From NCBI GenBank assembly GCA_017979445.1, contig CM030717.1, positions 25,903,288 through 25,967,287 on the forward strand: a stretch of 64,000 nucleotides of DNA, in the 5' to 3' direction. Position numbers and translations under genes: made by a program. Within the stretch, counting starts at the first letter, position 1. Each line of letters starts with the position of its first letter. Below, piece after piece: positions 9,581-19,545 of the stretch. The notes under the pieces were generated by a model, which ran no database searches, was not told the origin of the DNA, and worked only from the letters and a program-made list of their open reading frames with translations. The stretch comes from Akebia trifoliata (lineage: Eukaryota; Streptophyta; Magnoliopsida; Ranunculales; Lardizabalaceae).

Positions 9581-10333
9581 TAATCGTATTGGTATATTGG
9601 AAATTACTTATTTTCTTAAGACATTATTAACTACGGCTTGCCATTGCCATTTATGGCAACAAGTATGCTTGTGCTATTATTTACATTTGGGAGGTGTGAA
9701 TATCATTTAAATCATATTGGATTATATGAGTGTTATTATCATATACAAGAGTGTTCACAAATAAAACTGGATGATCTTTTGAGACATTATTAAGTTTGGG
9801 TTAAGTAGTCAATGCAATCAGGTTATTTGAGAACATGTACACCTGTCAAGTATTCTTGTCAGTTTTTGTAAATTACATTTTTTGATGCAATTGATGCCAT
9901 TTTCAAAGGGAAGCAACTGAAATTATTATTTATTTAGTAACAGTTAAATAAATATTAGAATTTTGATATAGGAATGACTTTGGTTGGTTGAATGCACTGA
10001 TTGTTTATGCTCTGGCTGCTTGTGAGCTTTTTCCAGCAGCCATTCAAGGATTATATTGGCGTTCACCTGCAAACATTCGTTCTTCTTCTTCTTTATTATT
10101 GTTTTAATTGTTCTTCTTTCGATAGGTTTATTATTGCTTAACTCGTTATTTAGGATTTCATTTGATAAACTAACTTGGAAAACAAATTTTATCTGCTGCT
10201 AGTAAATGGCACAGAATTGTTATTGCAAACTTTGTTTCAATCAAACAGGTGGGGCACCTAGGTGTTTGTATTGCTTGAGATCCTATTTTGGTGTCTTTTT
10301 GCATCTTTACATTTTATTGGGTCCTGTGAACAG
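9581..10333. other. AT-rich sequence between gene fragments
   Basis: No coding region, repeat family or RNA gene recognised. Composition (T-rich tracts, TTATTTAG, TTGTTCTTC) resembles plant intron or 3' flank sequence and may be captured intron. The end (about 10250-10333) runs directly into HSP90 coding sequence. Confidence 0.4.
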
Positions 10334-10546
10334 TTAACATGGAGAGTATGGGTGGATGGCTAACATGGAGAGGACAATGAAGGCACAACTCTGGGGGACT
10401 CGAGCATAGCTGGGTACATATCAAGCAAGAAGACAATGGTGATCAATCCAGAGAATCCCATTATGGAGGAACTGAGGAAGAGAGCTGATGCAGACAAGAA
10501 TGAAGCCAATCAAGGATCTGGTTCTGCTGAATTTTCTTCGATTTAA
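10334..10546 (+). pseudogene. Cytosolic HSP90 gene fragment
   Basis: The sequence encodes the highly conserved HSP90 C-terminal-domain segment: GEYGWMANMERTMKAQ, then after a 2-bp insertion DSSIAGYISSKKTMVINPEN, PIMEELRKRADADKN, then a degraded remnant of the KDLVLL segment, running to a stop at 10544-10546. HSP90 is the ATP-dependent cytosolic chaperone; this stretch is in the dimerisation half of the protein. The frameshift and the loss of both flanks show it is a fragment. Same strand as the UGT and CRK fragments, and 0.2 kb from a CACTA transposon end. Confidence 0.88.
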
Positions 10547-10757
10547 TGTAAAGTTGGGTCTATTTCAATTTCAAAATATTAATTCATGAATATTGATTCA
10601 GTTTTCTCTTTTTTGTTCTTTAGTCAATATTGATGCCCATCATATTCTTATTCTATGATTTTTCTTTTGTTTTTTATTCTTCTGATTTTTTTTTAATTAT
10701 TATTTCGTGATTGGTGAATTAGAGGACCGTGTTATTGTTTGTTAAACCTCCAAATTC
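10547..10757. other. T-rich spacer before CACTA terminus
   Basis: T-rich, no coding signal. It links the HSP90 fragment to the subterminal repeats of the CACTA end and is probably inside the same transposon. Confidence 0.4.
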
Positions 10758-10939
10758 GACGGTCATACTCTATGAGTTTTTGTTTTTTTGTTTTTTTTTA
10801 AACCCATTTTCCAATAATTTGATAGTCCAGGGCCGTCAAAAAAAAATTTCTACAAGAGAATATTTGATGGGAGGGTCCGTCAAATTTCTCAAAATTTGAC
10901 GGGCTAAGACCGTCAAATATGAGCTTTTTTCACATAGTG
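10758..10939. mobile_element. CACTA (En/Spm-like) transposon terminus
   Basis: The sequence ends TTTTTTCACATAGTG, the reverse complement of CACTATGTGAAAAAA, as expected of a CACTA terminal inverted repeat. Inside it are five copies of the subterminal motif CCGTCAAA / TTTGACGG in both orientations (near 10758, 10833, 10877, 10895, 10910), the arrangement used for transposase binding in this superfamily. CCT at 10940-10942 would be the 3-bp target duplication. The opposite end was not found and was probably destroyed upstream. The three gene fragments just upstream may be its cargo. Confidence 0.72.
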
Positions 10940-10942
10940 CCT

Positions 10943-11636
10943 GTCACATCAGGGGGGGTAGATTGAGTATGTCACATGAGTGAGACAGATTATCATGGGT
11001 TTTTTTTTTTTCTTCAAAAATTCCCCTATAGAACATCTACATTTTGTCTCTGAAACCATTAGACAAAACCAACAACTCAGCACTCTATCAAATAATCGTA
11101 TACGAGATAGATAGATAGATAGATAGATGGGGTTATATGGGCCGAAGGACTACTTATTTATATGGACCATATTTTCATGTGGCATTCAAAAAAATTGAGT
11201 GCCAGGCAATTATAGAGCATAGAATTATAAGAACATAAATTTTTATTTTTAAATTTAGGAGTTCAACACCCATCCAGCTTTCAAAGACAGATGTGACAAA
11301 ATAAAAAATAAAAAATGTTTTCTATGATTTTTTAAAAAACCTATTTTAAACCATTACTTATAGAGCACTGTGGTGTCATTTAAATGACACCTACGGTGAT
11401 GGTGCATTATATATTGGTCGTCATCATATCCTACAACGACTAAAATTTTAGCAGCCGCTAATATATATGGAAATAGAGATGGTTACAAGGGTTATACCAT
11501 AAGCAATGGCCTGGTTAATTACTTATATGACAGTCCATGTGGCCCAAATTAGGACCTTGGTCGCTTTATATGGTCATACAACTGTCGAAAATTATTTGTA
11601 TCCCAATAATGCATATCCCTATGAAACACCCCTACC
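10943..11636. other. Noncoding flank with GATA repeat
   Basis: A short (GATA)n microsatellite lies at 11107-11129. The rest is AT-rich with a short palindrome GTGTCATTTAAATGACAC near 11372. No gene seen. It includes the hAT target site CCCCTACC at 11629-11636. Confidence 0.5.
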
Positions 11637-11875
11637 TAGGAGCGGAGCTAGTAAGGAGACATCGGGGGCAATTGCCCCCACCCAACTTTTTTGGACAATT
11701 TAGGTACTCCTGAATTTTTGCTTAAATTTGAGATACCCCTACATTTTGAACCACTAACATGCCCCATTTGACCTTGTTGCCCCCACTCCCTCATCTTCCT
11801 CCAATTTTTGCCCTATTCCCCTCCAATTAACTATAAGTTTGCCCTCACTAGTAGATAATCCTGGCTCCACCCCTG
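11637..11875. mobile_element. hAT-superfamily MITE
   Basis: A 239-bp element with terminal inverted repeats TAGGAGCGGAGCTAG and CTGGCTCCACCCCTG (11 of 15 positions match when inverted; consensus CAGGGGCGGAGCCAG). It is flanked by a perfect 8-bp target duplication CCCCTACC (11629-11636 and 11876-11883), diagnostic of hAT transposons. The interior includes a GGGGGCAATTGCCCCC palindrome. Noncoding and non-autonomous. It sits about 110 bp beyond the CYP714 exon. Confidence 0.88.
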
Positions 11876-11985
11876 CCCCTACCGTTGTATTTTATATTTT
11901 AACGGTCGAGATTATGTGTTTTTTATAAGTCAGCCTCCATGGGATAATGAAGTAATAGAGAAAAAACCACAGAAGCACAACAAAC

Positions 11986-12233
11986 CTAAAGGTAGAAATC
12001 CCAAAAAGGTAACTTTGGTCAGACAAGGTCTTCTGAAGGGACCTTAGTTTTGAGAAAATCTCTTTTCCTTGACTGTAAGAACTTCCAAAACAAACCCTTG
12101 AGATCACATCTGCGGAGAAGTTCCTCAAGTCCTCATCAATTATAATTTCTGCAACACCACCTTTGCTTTCAATTATTTCTTCCCATGTTTTCAACAATGG
12201 CAATGCAAATTCCAACATTAGACCCACCATTCC
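11986..12233 (-). pseudogene. CYP714-type cytochrome P450, internal exon
   Basis: Minus-strand exon of 248 bp bounded by GTTGTAG|GG (acceptor) and TTTAG|GTTTG (donor). It encodes MVGLMLEFALPLLKTWEEI, then FSADVISRVCFGSSYSQGK, EIFSKLRSLQ and LFGISTFR, the C- to E-helix region of plant CYP714 (CYP72 clan) monooxygenases, ER-bound haem enzymes; some members act on gibberellins. It continues in phase from the exon at 15019-15233. The downstream exons carrying the I-helix, ExxR and haem-Cys loop are not in the window. This exon is open, but the gene as a whole is truncated and frameshifted. Confidence 0.85.
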
Positions 12234-12426
12234 CTACAACAAATATGTCAGATCCAAATTTACCTCTTAATGGAGATCAGACCTTGAGTCGTAAATTTTG
12301 TTGATTAATTATTTTTATTTTTTATTTTGAGGAAAGATAATTTTTATGCATATATTTATACCACATTTTCCTTTTGGAGTTTTCTCATTTCAACATTGTT
12401 TTTAAATATGTTTATATATATATATA
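12234..12426. other. CYP714 intron, 3' part
   Basis: AT-rich intron sequence between the P450 acceptor site and the first foldback MITE, ending in a TA tract. Confidence 0.6.
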
Positions 12427-12834
12427 GGGTCCGTTCAGCACCCTAAGCTTTACCACACACTTTAACAAACGTGTTTTGTCCTACATGGGTTAGAAGTTTT
12501 GGAATGGGCTGATTTTTGGTGAGGATGATCTCTATGGTGAGGAGATCATCCTCACCAAAAATCAGCTCATTCCAAAACTTCTAACCCCATCAAAATTGAT
12601 TTACAAAAAATCAGCTCATTCCAAAACTTCTAACCCCATCAAAATTGATTTACAAAAAATGGACGGTCCACGATTTTTCAACATGTAAACATGGGGCTAA
12701 ACATTTCGGAATGGGCTGATTTTTGGGGAGGATGATCTTCTAATCATAGAGATCATCTTCACCAAAAATCAGCTCATTCCAAAACTTCTAACCCATGTAG
12801 GACAAAAAACGTTTGTTAAAGTGTGTGGTAAAGC
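12427..12834. mobile_element. Foldback MITE copy 1
   Basis: Begins GGGTCCGTTCAGCACC after a (TA)n tract and ends GTGTGTGGTAAAGCTT before another. It is almost entirely self-complementary: the module GTTAGAAGTTTTGGAATG plus GCTGATTTTTGGTGAGGATG recurs in alternating orientation, forming two hairpins. A stretch ending GATTTACAAAAAA is tandemly duplicated near 12560-12660. It lies in the intron of the CYP714 remnant. Confidence 0.85.
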
Positions 12835-12850
12835 TTATATATATATATAT

Positions 12851-13231
12851 GGGAAATGTTCAGCACCCTAAGCTTTACCACACACTTTAACAAACGTTTT
12901 TTGTCCTACATGGGTTAGAAGTTTTGGAATGAGCTGATTTTTGGTGAAGATGATCTCTATGATTAGAAGATCATCCTCCCCAAAAATCAGTCCATTCCGA
13001 AATGTTTAGCCCCATGTTTACATGTTGAAAAATCGTGGACCGTCCATTTTTTGTAAATCAATTTTGATGGGGTTAGAAGTTTTGGAATGAGCTGATTTTT
13101 GGTGAGGATGATCTCCTCACCATAGAGATCATCCTCACCAAAAATCAGCTCATTCCGAAACTTCTAACCCATGTAAGACAAAACGCATTTGTTAAAGTGT
13201 GTGGTAAAACTAAGGGTGGCGAACGGGACCC
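12851..13231. mobile_element. Foldback MITE copy 2
   Basis: Starts GGGAAATGTTCAGCACC and ends GGCGAACGGGACCC between (TA)n tracts. It has two internal hairpins of the shared core and the same terminal module (CTTTACCACACACTTTAACA and its inverse) as copies 1 and 3. Confidence 0.85.
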
Positions 13232-13243
13232 ATATATATATAT

Positions 13244-13620
13244 GGGAAATGTTCAGCACCCTAAGCTTTACCACACACTTTAACAAACGTTTTTTGTCCT
13301 ACATGGGTGAAAAGTTTTGGAATGAGCTGATTTTTGGTGAGGATGATCTCTATGATTAGAAGATCATTCTCCCCAAAAATCAGCCCATTCCGAAATGTTT
13401 AGCCCCATGTTTACACGTTGAAAAATCGTGGACCGTCCATTTTTTGTAAATCAATTTTGATGGGGTTAGAAGTTTTGGAATGAACTGATTTTTTGTGAGG
13501 ATAATCTCCTCACCATAGAGATCATCCTCACCAAAAATCAGCTCATTCCGAAACTTCTAACCCATGTAAGACAAAACGCGTTTGTTAAAGTGTGTGGTAA
13601 AACTTAGGGTGCCGAACGGG

Positions 13621-13624
<4 letters not shown>
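13244..13624. mobile_element. Foldback MITE copy 3
   Basis: Nearly identical to copy 2 in sequence and length, ending GCCGAACGGGACCC. The two are probably a recent tandem duplication through the TA tract, or a repeated insertion. Confidence 0.85.
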
Positions 13625-13656
<32 letters not shown>

Positions 13657-13659
<3 letters not shown>

Positions 13660-14011
13660 CAGCGTTCAATGGCAAACTTTTTGGCAAAACATTTTTCAAA
13701 ACATGAGTTAGAGGTTTTGGAATGGGCTGATTTTTGGTGAGGATGATCTCTACGGTGAGGAGATCATCATCACCAGAAATCAGCCAATTCCAAAACTTCT
13801 AACCCCATCAAAAATGTTTTACAAAAAATGGACGGTCCACAATTTTTCAACTTGTAAACTGGGGTTAGAATTTTTGGAATGGGCTGATTTTTGGTGATGA
13901 TGATCTCCTCACTGTAGAGATCATCCTCACCAAAAATCAGCCCATTCTAAGACCTCTAACCCATGTGTTTGAAAAATGTTTTGCCAAAATGTTTGTTGCT
14001 GAACGGGACCC
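13657..14011. mobile_element. Foldback MITE copy 4, variant ends
   Basis: Has the same double-hairpin core, but the outer 40-60 bp are different: GGGCAGCGTTCAATGGCAAAC on the left and TTTGCCAAAATGTTTGTTGC on the right, before GAACGGGACCC. Flanked by long (TA)n tracts (13625-13656 and 14012-14033). Confidence 0.82.
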
Positions 14012-14033
14012 ATATATATATATATATATATAT

Positions 14034-14413
14034 GGGTGACGTTCCTACGACCCATACTGCGACTCACATTGCGACACCGTTTTTGTCTTATATGGGTTAA
14101 AAGGTTTGGAATGGGCTGATTTTTTGTGAGGATGATCTCTGTGATGAGGGGATCATCCTTGCAAAAAATCATCCCATTCCAAAACTTCTAACCCCATCAA
14201 AATTGATTTACAAAAATTGGACGATCTAAAATTTTTCAACTTGTAAATATGGGGCTAGAAGTTTCATAATGAGCTGATTTTTGGCAAGGATGATCTCCTC
14301 ACCATAGAGATCATCCTCACAAAAGATCAGCCCATTCCAAACATTTTTGCCCATATAAGATAAAACACTGTGTCGCAATGTGAGTAGCTTTATGTGTCTA
14401 TGGAACCCGACCC
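14034..14413. mobile_element. Foldback MITE copy 5, second variant ends
   Basis: Same core, with a third terminal module: GGGTGACGTTCCTACGACCC and ACTCACATTGCGACACCG on the left, mirrored by TGTCGCAATGTGAGTAGC and GGAACCCGACCC on the right. Flanked by (TA)n. Confidence 0.82.
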
Positions 14414-14425
14414 TATATATATATA

Positions 14426-14570
14426 GGGAAGCGATCAAAGGCCCTAAAGCAAGTCAAAATTGTGCCAAACATTTTTCAAAATAGGGGTTAGAAGTTTCGG
14501 AATTAATTGATTTTTTGTGAGCATGATCTTTATGGGTTGGGATCCAAATCCTTAACCCTGGGCCACAATT
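14426..14570. mobile_element. Foldback MITE copy 6, truncated
   Basis: Begins GGGAAGCGATCAAAGGCCC, a fourth terminal sequence, then GGGGTTAGAAGTTTCGGAAT and the start of the core. The second half is missing; the sequence turns into unrelated DNA after about 14570. Confidence 0.65.
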
Positions 14571-15018
14571 AATTCAGTCAAATGTTTTACCGAAGTGCTT
14601 TTTTTTTTTTTTTCGGAGCTGAATTGGCTGAATCAATGAGTTAACTTTTTTTTTTCTCTTATTGTGGGTATCCCCACCCTTTGGGTGAGACTAATTCCAC
14701 AGTCACACACACCACCCCCTCAGAAAGTCCTACATGAAATTGATTGAGTCGAGGATCAACTGGATTCTGGAGGGTGGCCCCTACGAGTTCATAGCTTCAT
14801 GGCGTTTCAAACACTTGAGTCAATGAGTTAACTTAGTTATTTGTTAGGTTGACTTGATGAATTATTTCGATCAAGTTTTGGGCCGAATCACCTCAGAAGT
14901 CAAAAAATCAACAATGCCGAGTTATGAACGGAACTATGTTTTAAACCTTTAAAGAGTCCCTTTACTTCCCTTAAAAGAGACAAAAGTAAGTAAGAATAAG
15001 AAGAAGTGAATTATTTAC
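14571..15018. other. CYP714 intron, 5' part
   Basis: Noncoding. Contains two poly-T tracts and GGGTATCCCCACCC, then T/A-rich sequence up to the P450 donor site. No recognised element. Confidence 0.45.
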
Positions 15019-15233
15019 CTTGACTTTATCCATAAAGAAGTGGGGAGCAATGATTTTTCTCTGGTGGGCCCAAACATGGCCATTGGACCTAAGAATGCCG
15101 TTACCGAGCATAGGCCTAAGACTCTTGAATACGTGTAGAGGCTTACCTAAATCCCAAGAAAACAGAAAGGTTCATTTCCTTCACTAGATTTGGGTCATTC
15201 ACGTACAAATGCTGCCTATTACCACCTTCATTA
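15019..15233 (-). pseudogene. CYP714-type P450, upstream exon (frameshifted)
   Basis: Minus-strand exon encoding [18 protein letters not shown], then after a frame change [31 protein letters not shown] and [14 protein letters not shown], ending at a GTAAAT donor. This is the B- to C-helix region of CYP714 proteins, including the WAHQR version of the WxxxR helix-C motif that contacts haem propionate. Between KEMN and WDLGKP the frame is lost, giving a TAA in the original frame, so the gene is broken here. It joins in phase to the exon at 11986-12233. The acceptor side (about 15233) is uncertain. Confidence 0.83.
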
Positions 15234-16191
15234 ATTTTTAAAAATATTATTAAAAAAGAACTCAGCTTGTACGTAGGTGGCATATACAAACTCACATGTG
15301 TTACATAAAAAAAATAAAAATAAAAACTAGGGTACTTTATAGATGATTAAAACTTTAATAATTACTTTTAAAAAATCTTTTGAAATTTTAATTGGATAAT
15401 CTAATTTTATATCATATTTTATCATTTAATATAGGAAAAATTACTAGGGACACCTTTAGAAATGCACCTTGAGTTTCAGGACGCTATCTTAACAATCCAA
15501 TTAGTTAAAATCTTCCTTTTTAATGCCGACTACCCTCAATAAAATGGCTAACTCAAATCGTCGAGATAGATAGTGTAACTCATTGAGATTGACGGTTCAA
15601 ATTATTGATCTCGATAATTGGAATTGTTGACTTGATGTTTCATGTTGAAACATGGAGATCAATGATTGTAACAAGGTCTATCACGAGAATTTGAATTTTT
15701 AATCTCGATAATTCATATTCAAACGTTGAGATCAAAGACCAACAATCGGGGATTTTAACAAACTCTACCTTTGACCAACTTCACACTTCTATCGAGCCTA
15801 AGGCAACAATATCCTAACCTACCGATTAAAAATGACTAAATATCAATTTAACATTTTTAACGAAAAAAAAAAAAAAAAACTTTTCAACTAAATCTCTTTG
15901 GTACGTGTGTGAAGATTATGTAATTTTACTAGAGATTGTTGTCTTATTTAAACAGTAATAGCTTAAAATAAGGATTAAATTCTAATTGTGCAATATTTTT
16001 TATATTTTTAATTAAATTTTAATTCAAAAGTATGAGTCTATCAAATATAACCCAACCTGAATACACGATTTAATCCGAATCTTTGAAACCATCAACGATT
16101 TTGATCGGAAAGAATATTATTCGTCTAATTCGTGAATCAATCGCGAATTTACTAACTATGATCAGGACCACTTACATTATTTTTCAATAAT
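15234..16191. other. Host flank, noncoding
   Basis: AT-rich sequence with a few degenerate repeats of GTTGAGATCAA and TCTCGATAATT (15540-15760) and a poly-A run near 15860. No gene or element recognised. It ends abruptly at the truncated R3 LTR. Confidence 0.5.
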
Positions 16192-17424
16192 TATCTCCTT
16201 ATTTTTGGATCTGAACTCTTCAAGTTTGTCGCGAATTTGGGGGTGTTTTTGGAGGGCTTTTAGGTGTTTTCTAGGCTAAAATTGAAAGAGGGATGTTAGG
16301 TAAGGAGTTGAAGCTCCAAAACTAGGGTTTATGGGATGCTATGGGGGGCTTCTAGATTGTGTTTTAGTTAAAATTGTTTTAGGTAGAATTGTGTTTTAAT
16401 TAGAATTGTTTTAGGTAGAATTGTTTTTAAGTTAGAACTCTATTAGATAGAGTTATTATTTAATTAGAATTCTATTATGACTTTTGGTCTTATTTGATTG
16501 ACTTTTAATGTTTTGACTTTAGTCTTAATTGATTGACTTTTAATATTTTGACTTCAGTCTTGCTTAATTGACTTTAATTTTGACTTTAGTCTCACTTGAT
16601 TGACTTTAATACTTTGACTACAGTCTTGCTTAATTGACTTTAAATTTTGGAGAACCCCCTTCCATTATTTCTTTAATTCTTTGGACCCCCAAATGGAGGG
16701 GTCTTTAAAGAAATATCCCACGAACCCTCAACAATTTTACCCGAAAGTCCGATTGATCAATTTTTTAGGTTCAAAATTTTAAATTAATTTCATCAATGTT
16801 TCACTTTAATTATTTAATATTTTATTTATTAATTTCGAATTTTTTAATTATGAAAATTGTGAAATTACCGTTTTACCCCCGGAGAGGACTTTTCACGTTT
16901 CAAGTCGATTTTTAATGTTCTAGGATGTTTTAGAATCGGTTTTTCGTAAGGGATTCAATGAGAATATTGGTTTGTGTCATTTATGAAAATTTTTATGTGA
17001 AATGATTGTGAACTTTATGAGGGGCATTTTCATAATTTTGTCAAATTCTGTTAAAATTGGTGAAATGATTTATTTGGTTCCGATTTATTATTTTATGTGT
17101 TCGAGAGAGTTTTCCTAAGCGTAACGTAGGCTCTAGGGTTGTTTTGAGGTTAGGGGTATTTTGATAATTTGGTAATTTTTTAGTGATTTTTATCGTGAAG
17201 TTTCTTTTTTGTCTGCAAGATGATGATTTCTATGTTTCTAGGGTCGTATTTTCCTAGCGTAGCGTGGTTTCTAAGGTTTTGTCAGTTCGAGATACCTCAT
17301 CCGGATTTCTGAAACACATCTGGTAACAAAATAAAGCAATGGAATACACATCCATCATTGGGAATCATTGCAATCGGATTGACGAGTTGATTAATCAGGC
17401 GAGTACAAAAATGGGGTGTCTACA
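16192..17424 (-). mobile_element. R3 3' LTR, truncated and TATA-less
   Basis: Aligns with 23838-25184 but lacks the terminal 390 bp of U5 (cut at 16192) and has an internal deletion of about 125 bp near 16350 that removes the TATA box and RNA start present at 24000-24110. It ends CTACA at 17424 next to the polypurine tract. Confidence 0.85.
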
Positions 17425-19545
17425 GATGCCCCTCTTTGGCAGAGGGTTGAAGCAAACTAGATAGCAAATCTATTTTGGTAGATAGTGCGATATCTGAATG
17501 CCAAAGCTAGTGACAGTTCATTTTGCAGCCTGATTTAGCAATTCGTCGGGGTGTTCGGATCCTTGAGGGTAAAGCTCTCCCCGAATTAAAAGATTGTCAG
17601 GTCCTTGAGCGAGAGCTCTCACTGACAGTGTCAGATCCTTGAATTTTAGAGAATTCTCCCTGATTAAAAAGTGCAAGTGTGTGCACTGTGTGAAATTGAG
17701 TAAAATCTGAGTAAAACAAAACTCGAGAAAATTTGAATGATATTTGAGACAAATCTGAGCAAAAGTTGGGAGAAAGTTAAATGTTCTACTCTACCTACTC
17801 TAGGTGAAAGAGTAATAAATTTATATTTTTTTTTAGAGTCTTATTCTACCTACTCAGAGTGAAAGAGTAATGCACTAAATTTTTTTTGGGAAGTTCTACT
17901 CTACCTACTTGGAGTGAAAGAGTAATGAACTATTTTTGTTTTTTTTTTTTTTTGGAAGTTCTACTCTACCTACTCGGAGTGAAAGAGTAATGAACTAAAT
18001 TTTTTTTTGGAAGTTCTACTCTACCTACTCGAAGTGAAAGAGTAATGAACTAATTTTTTCTGGGAAGTTCTACTCTACCTACTCGGAGTGAAAGAGTAAT
18101 GAACTAATTTTTTTCTTTTTTAGGAAGTTCTATTCTACCTGCTCAGGGTGCAAGAATAATGAACTAAGCTTTGAGGGAACAAACGGGGGATTAACCTCGC
18201 ATTTGACTTTTTTTTTTAATAAAAAGTTGGATTTTATGAAGGTCTGGTAAATATTTTAACTCTCTTTGAATCTGAGGAGTTTTCAAATTGCTATCAAGAG
18301 GGTAACCTTTAATGCAAAGTTAACCTTATCCTTTGGGGTTGAAATTGACCAGGCATCAGAACAAAAATGCCCCTAGTTTGACAAGGAACATTGCACTAGG
18401 GATAATTGAATATAATTTGAAAATAAATGCCCCTAGTGTAAGGGGGGAAACTGTACTCTTTAGAAAAAAGGAAGTGCCCTTGTTATGAAAGTTTGAAATC
18501 CTTGATTACCGCAAGCGCAATAAAGGTTTAACTTTTAATTTTGACTTTTTATATTGAAGATTTTGAGTCAGGCTCAAAGACATTGGAACAAAATATTTCT
18601 TTCTGAAATTCATCATAGAATTTGTTCTTTCTCCCCGTCGGTTCACTTAGGGACATGAAACTTTTCAGATCAATCATAGACGAGATACTTGTATCCACTG
18701 AGTCTATATTTGGTTCAAACTGGGTATTGAAACTTGATCATCCGGACTTCTGATATTTCGGCTCGGGCTACCTTTTCAGCTTCTCAACTCAACGGAGATT
18801 TTCTTTTATTTTTTGATAGCTCTAAGTTTTGCCTAGATTGCCTATCCAGGTTTTCAATCTAGCGAGCATGCTCTAGCTTTTGCCTAGATCGCCTTTTTAA
18901 GTTTTCGATCTAGCGAGCTTACAATTTTTTCTTTTTTCCTTGCTTTGATTGTTGTCAAGGTCATCCTTTCAGATCTTCAACCTTGCGAGCTTACCTTAAT
19001 TTTTGCCTAAGCCGCCCTTTTTGGGTTTTCAACTTAGCAGATTTTTTTCTTCTTCTTCCCTTCTGAACTTCTGGAGTTGCTGTCTTATCATGCTTTGCTA
19101 TCTTCCTTGACTTCTCGCACGGTACTTAGGAGGACTTTCATGGGTAAGCTTAGGACTAGGTATAAAAAGAAAGGGATTTTGAGGCTCAAAAACCCAAATG
19201 CCCCTTGTGTGACATTTCCTTTTAAATTATTTTCTTTTTCCTTGAATTTTCTTCCCCACTTTGACAATTTTTTTCTTTTGAATTTTTTTTTTTTAGATTT
19301 TTTATTTGTCGGGGAATCTATTTTTATTTTTTTGATATGGTCGGGCCTGAAGTAACTTCTCCGGTTGCCTACGTACCCCAAAATTTTGGGATCAGACCAA
19401 AACGTAGTTCGAATATTTTTCCCTCCCTTAGGTTAGGTGATCGGGCTAAGAAAGAAGAATGCATAATTTTTTTCTTTTTGAAAAGGCTGCGAAAGGGTTG
19501 AGAAAGGATATATTGAACTGGGTAATAAGAGAATTGATTCGGCCA
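17425..19545 (-). mobile_element. R3 3' UTR
   Basis: Untranslated region between the integrase stop and the 3' LTR on minus. It includes a 54-60-bp tandem array (17785-18175) and four diverged units containing CCTAGATTGCC and TTTTCAATCTAGCGAGC (18770-19050), which also occur in R4, R5 and R6. Apparent open frames near 19080-19380 are T-rich and not conserved. A (T)n and AG-rich stretch lies near 19270. Confidence 0.75.
17785..18175 (-). repeat. R3 3' UTR tandem array, about 57-bp unit
   Basis: About seven units, each with TCTACTCTACCTACTCGGAG, then TGAAAGAGTAATGAACTAA and a T tract. R4 has a single copy of the unit at 28441-28485 (inverted orientation relative to the window). The array is thus an expansion specific to R3. 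Confidence 0.85.

Noticed and set aside
19077..19381. Two opposite 92-97 codon frames
   Set aside because: T-rich part of the R3 3' UTR; the homologous regions of R4 and R6 (27300-27480 and 52160-52340) are not open in the same way.
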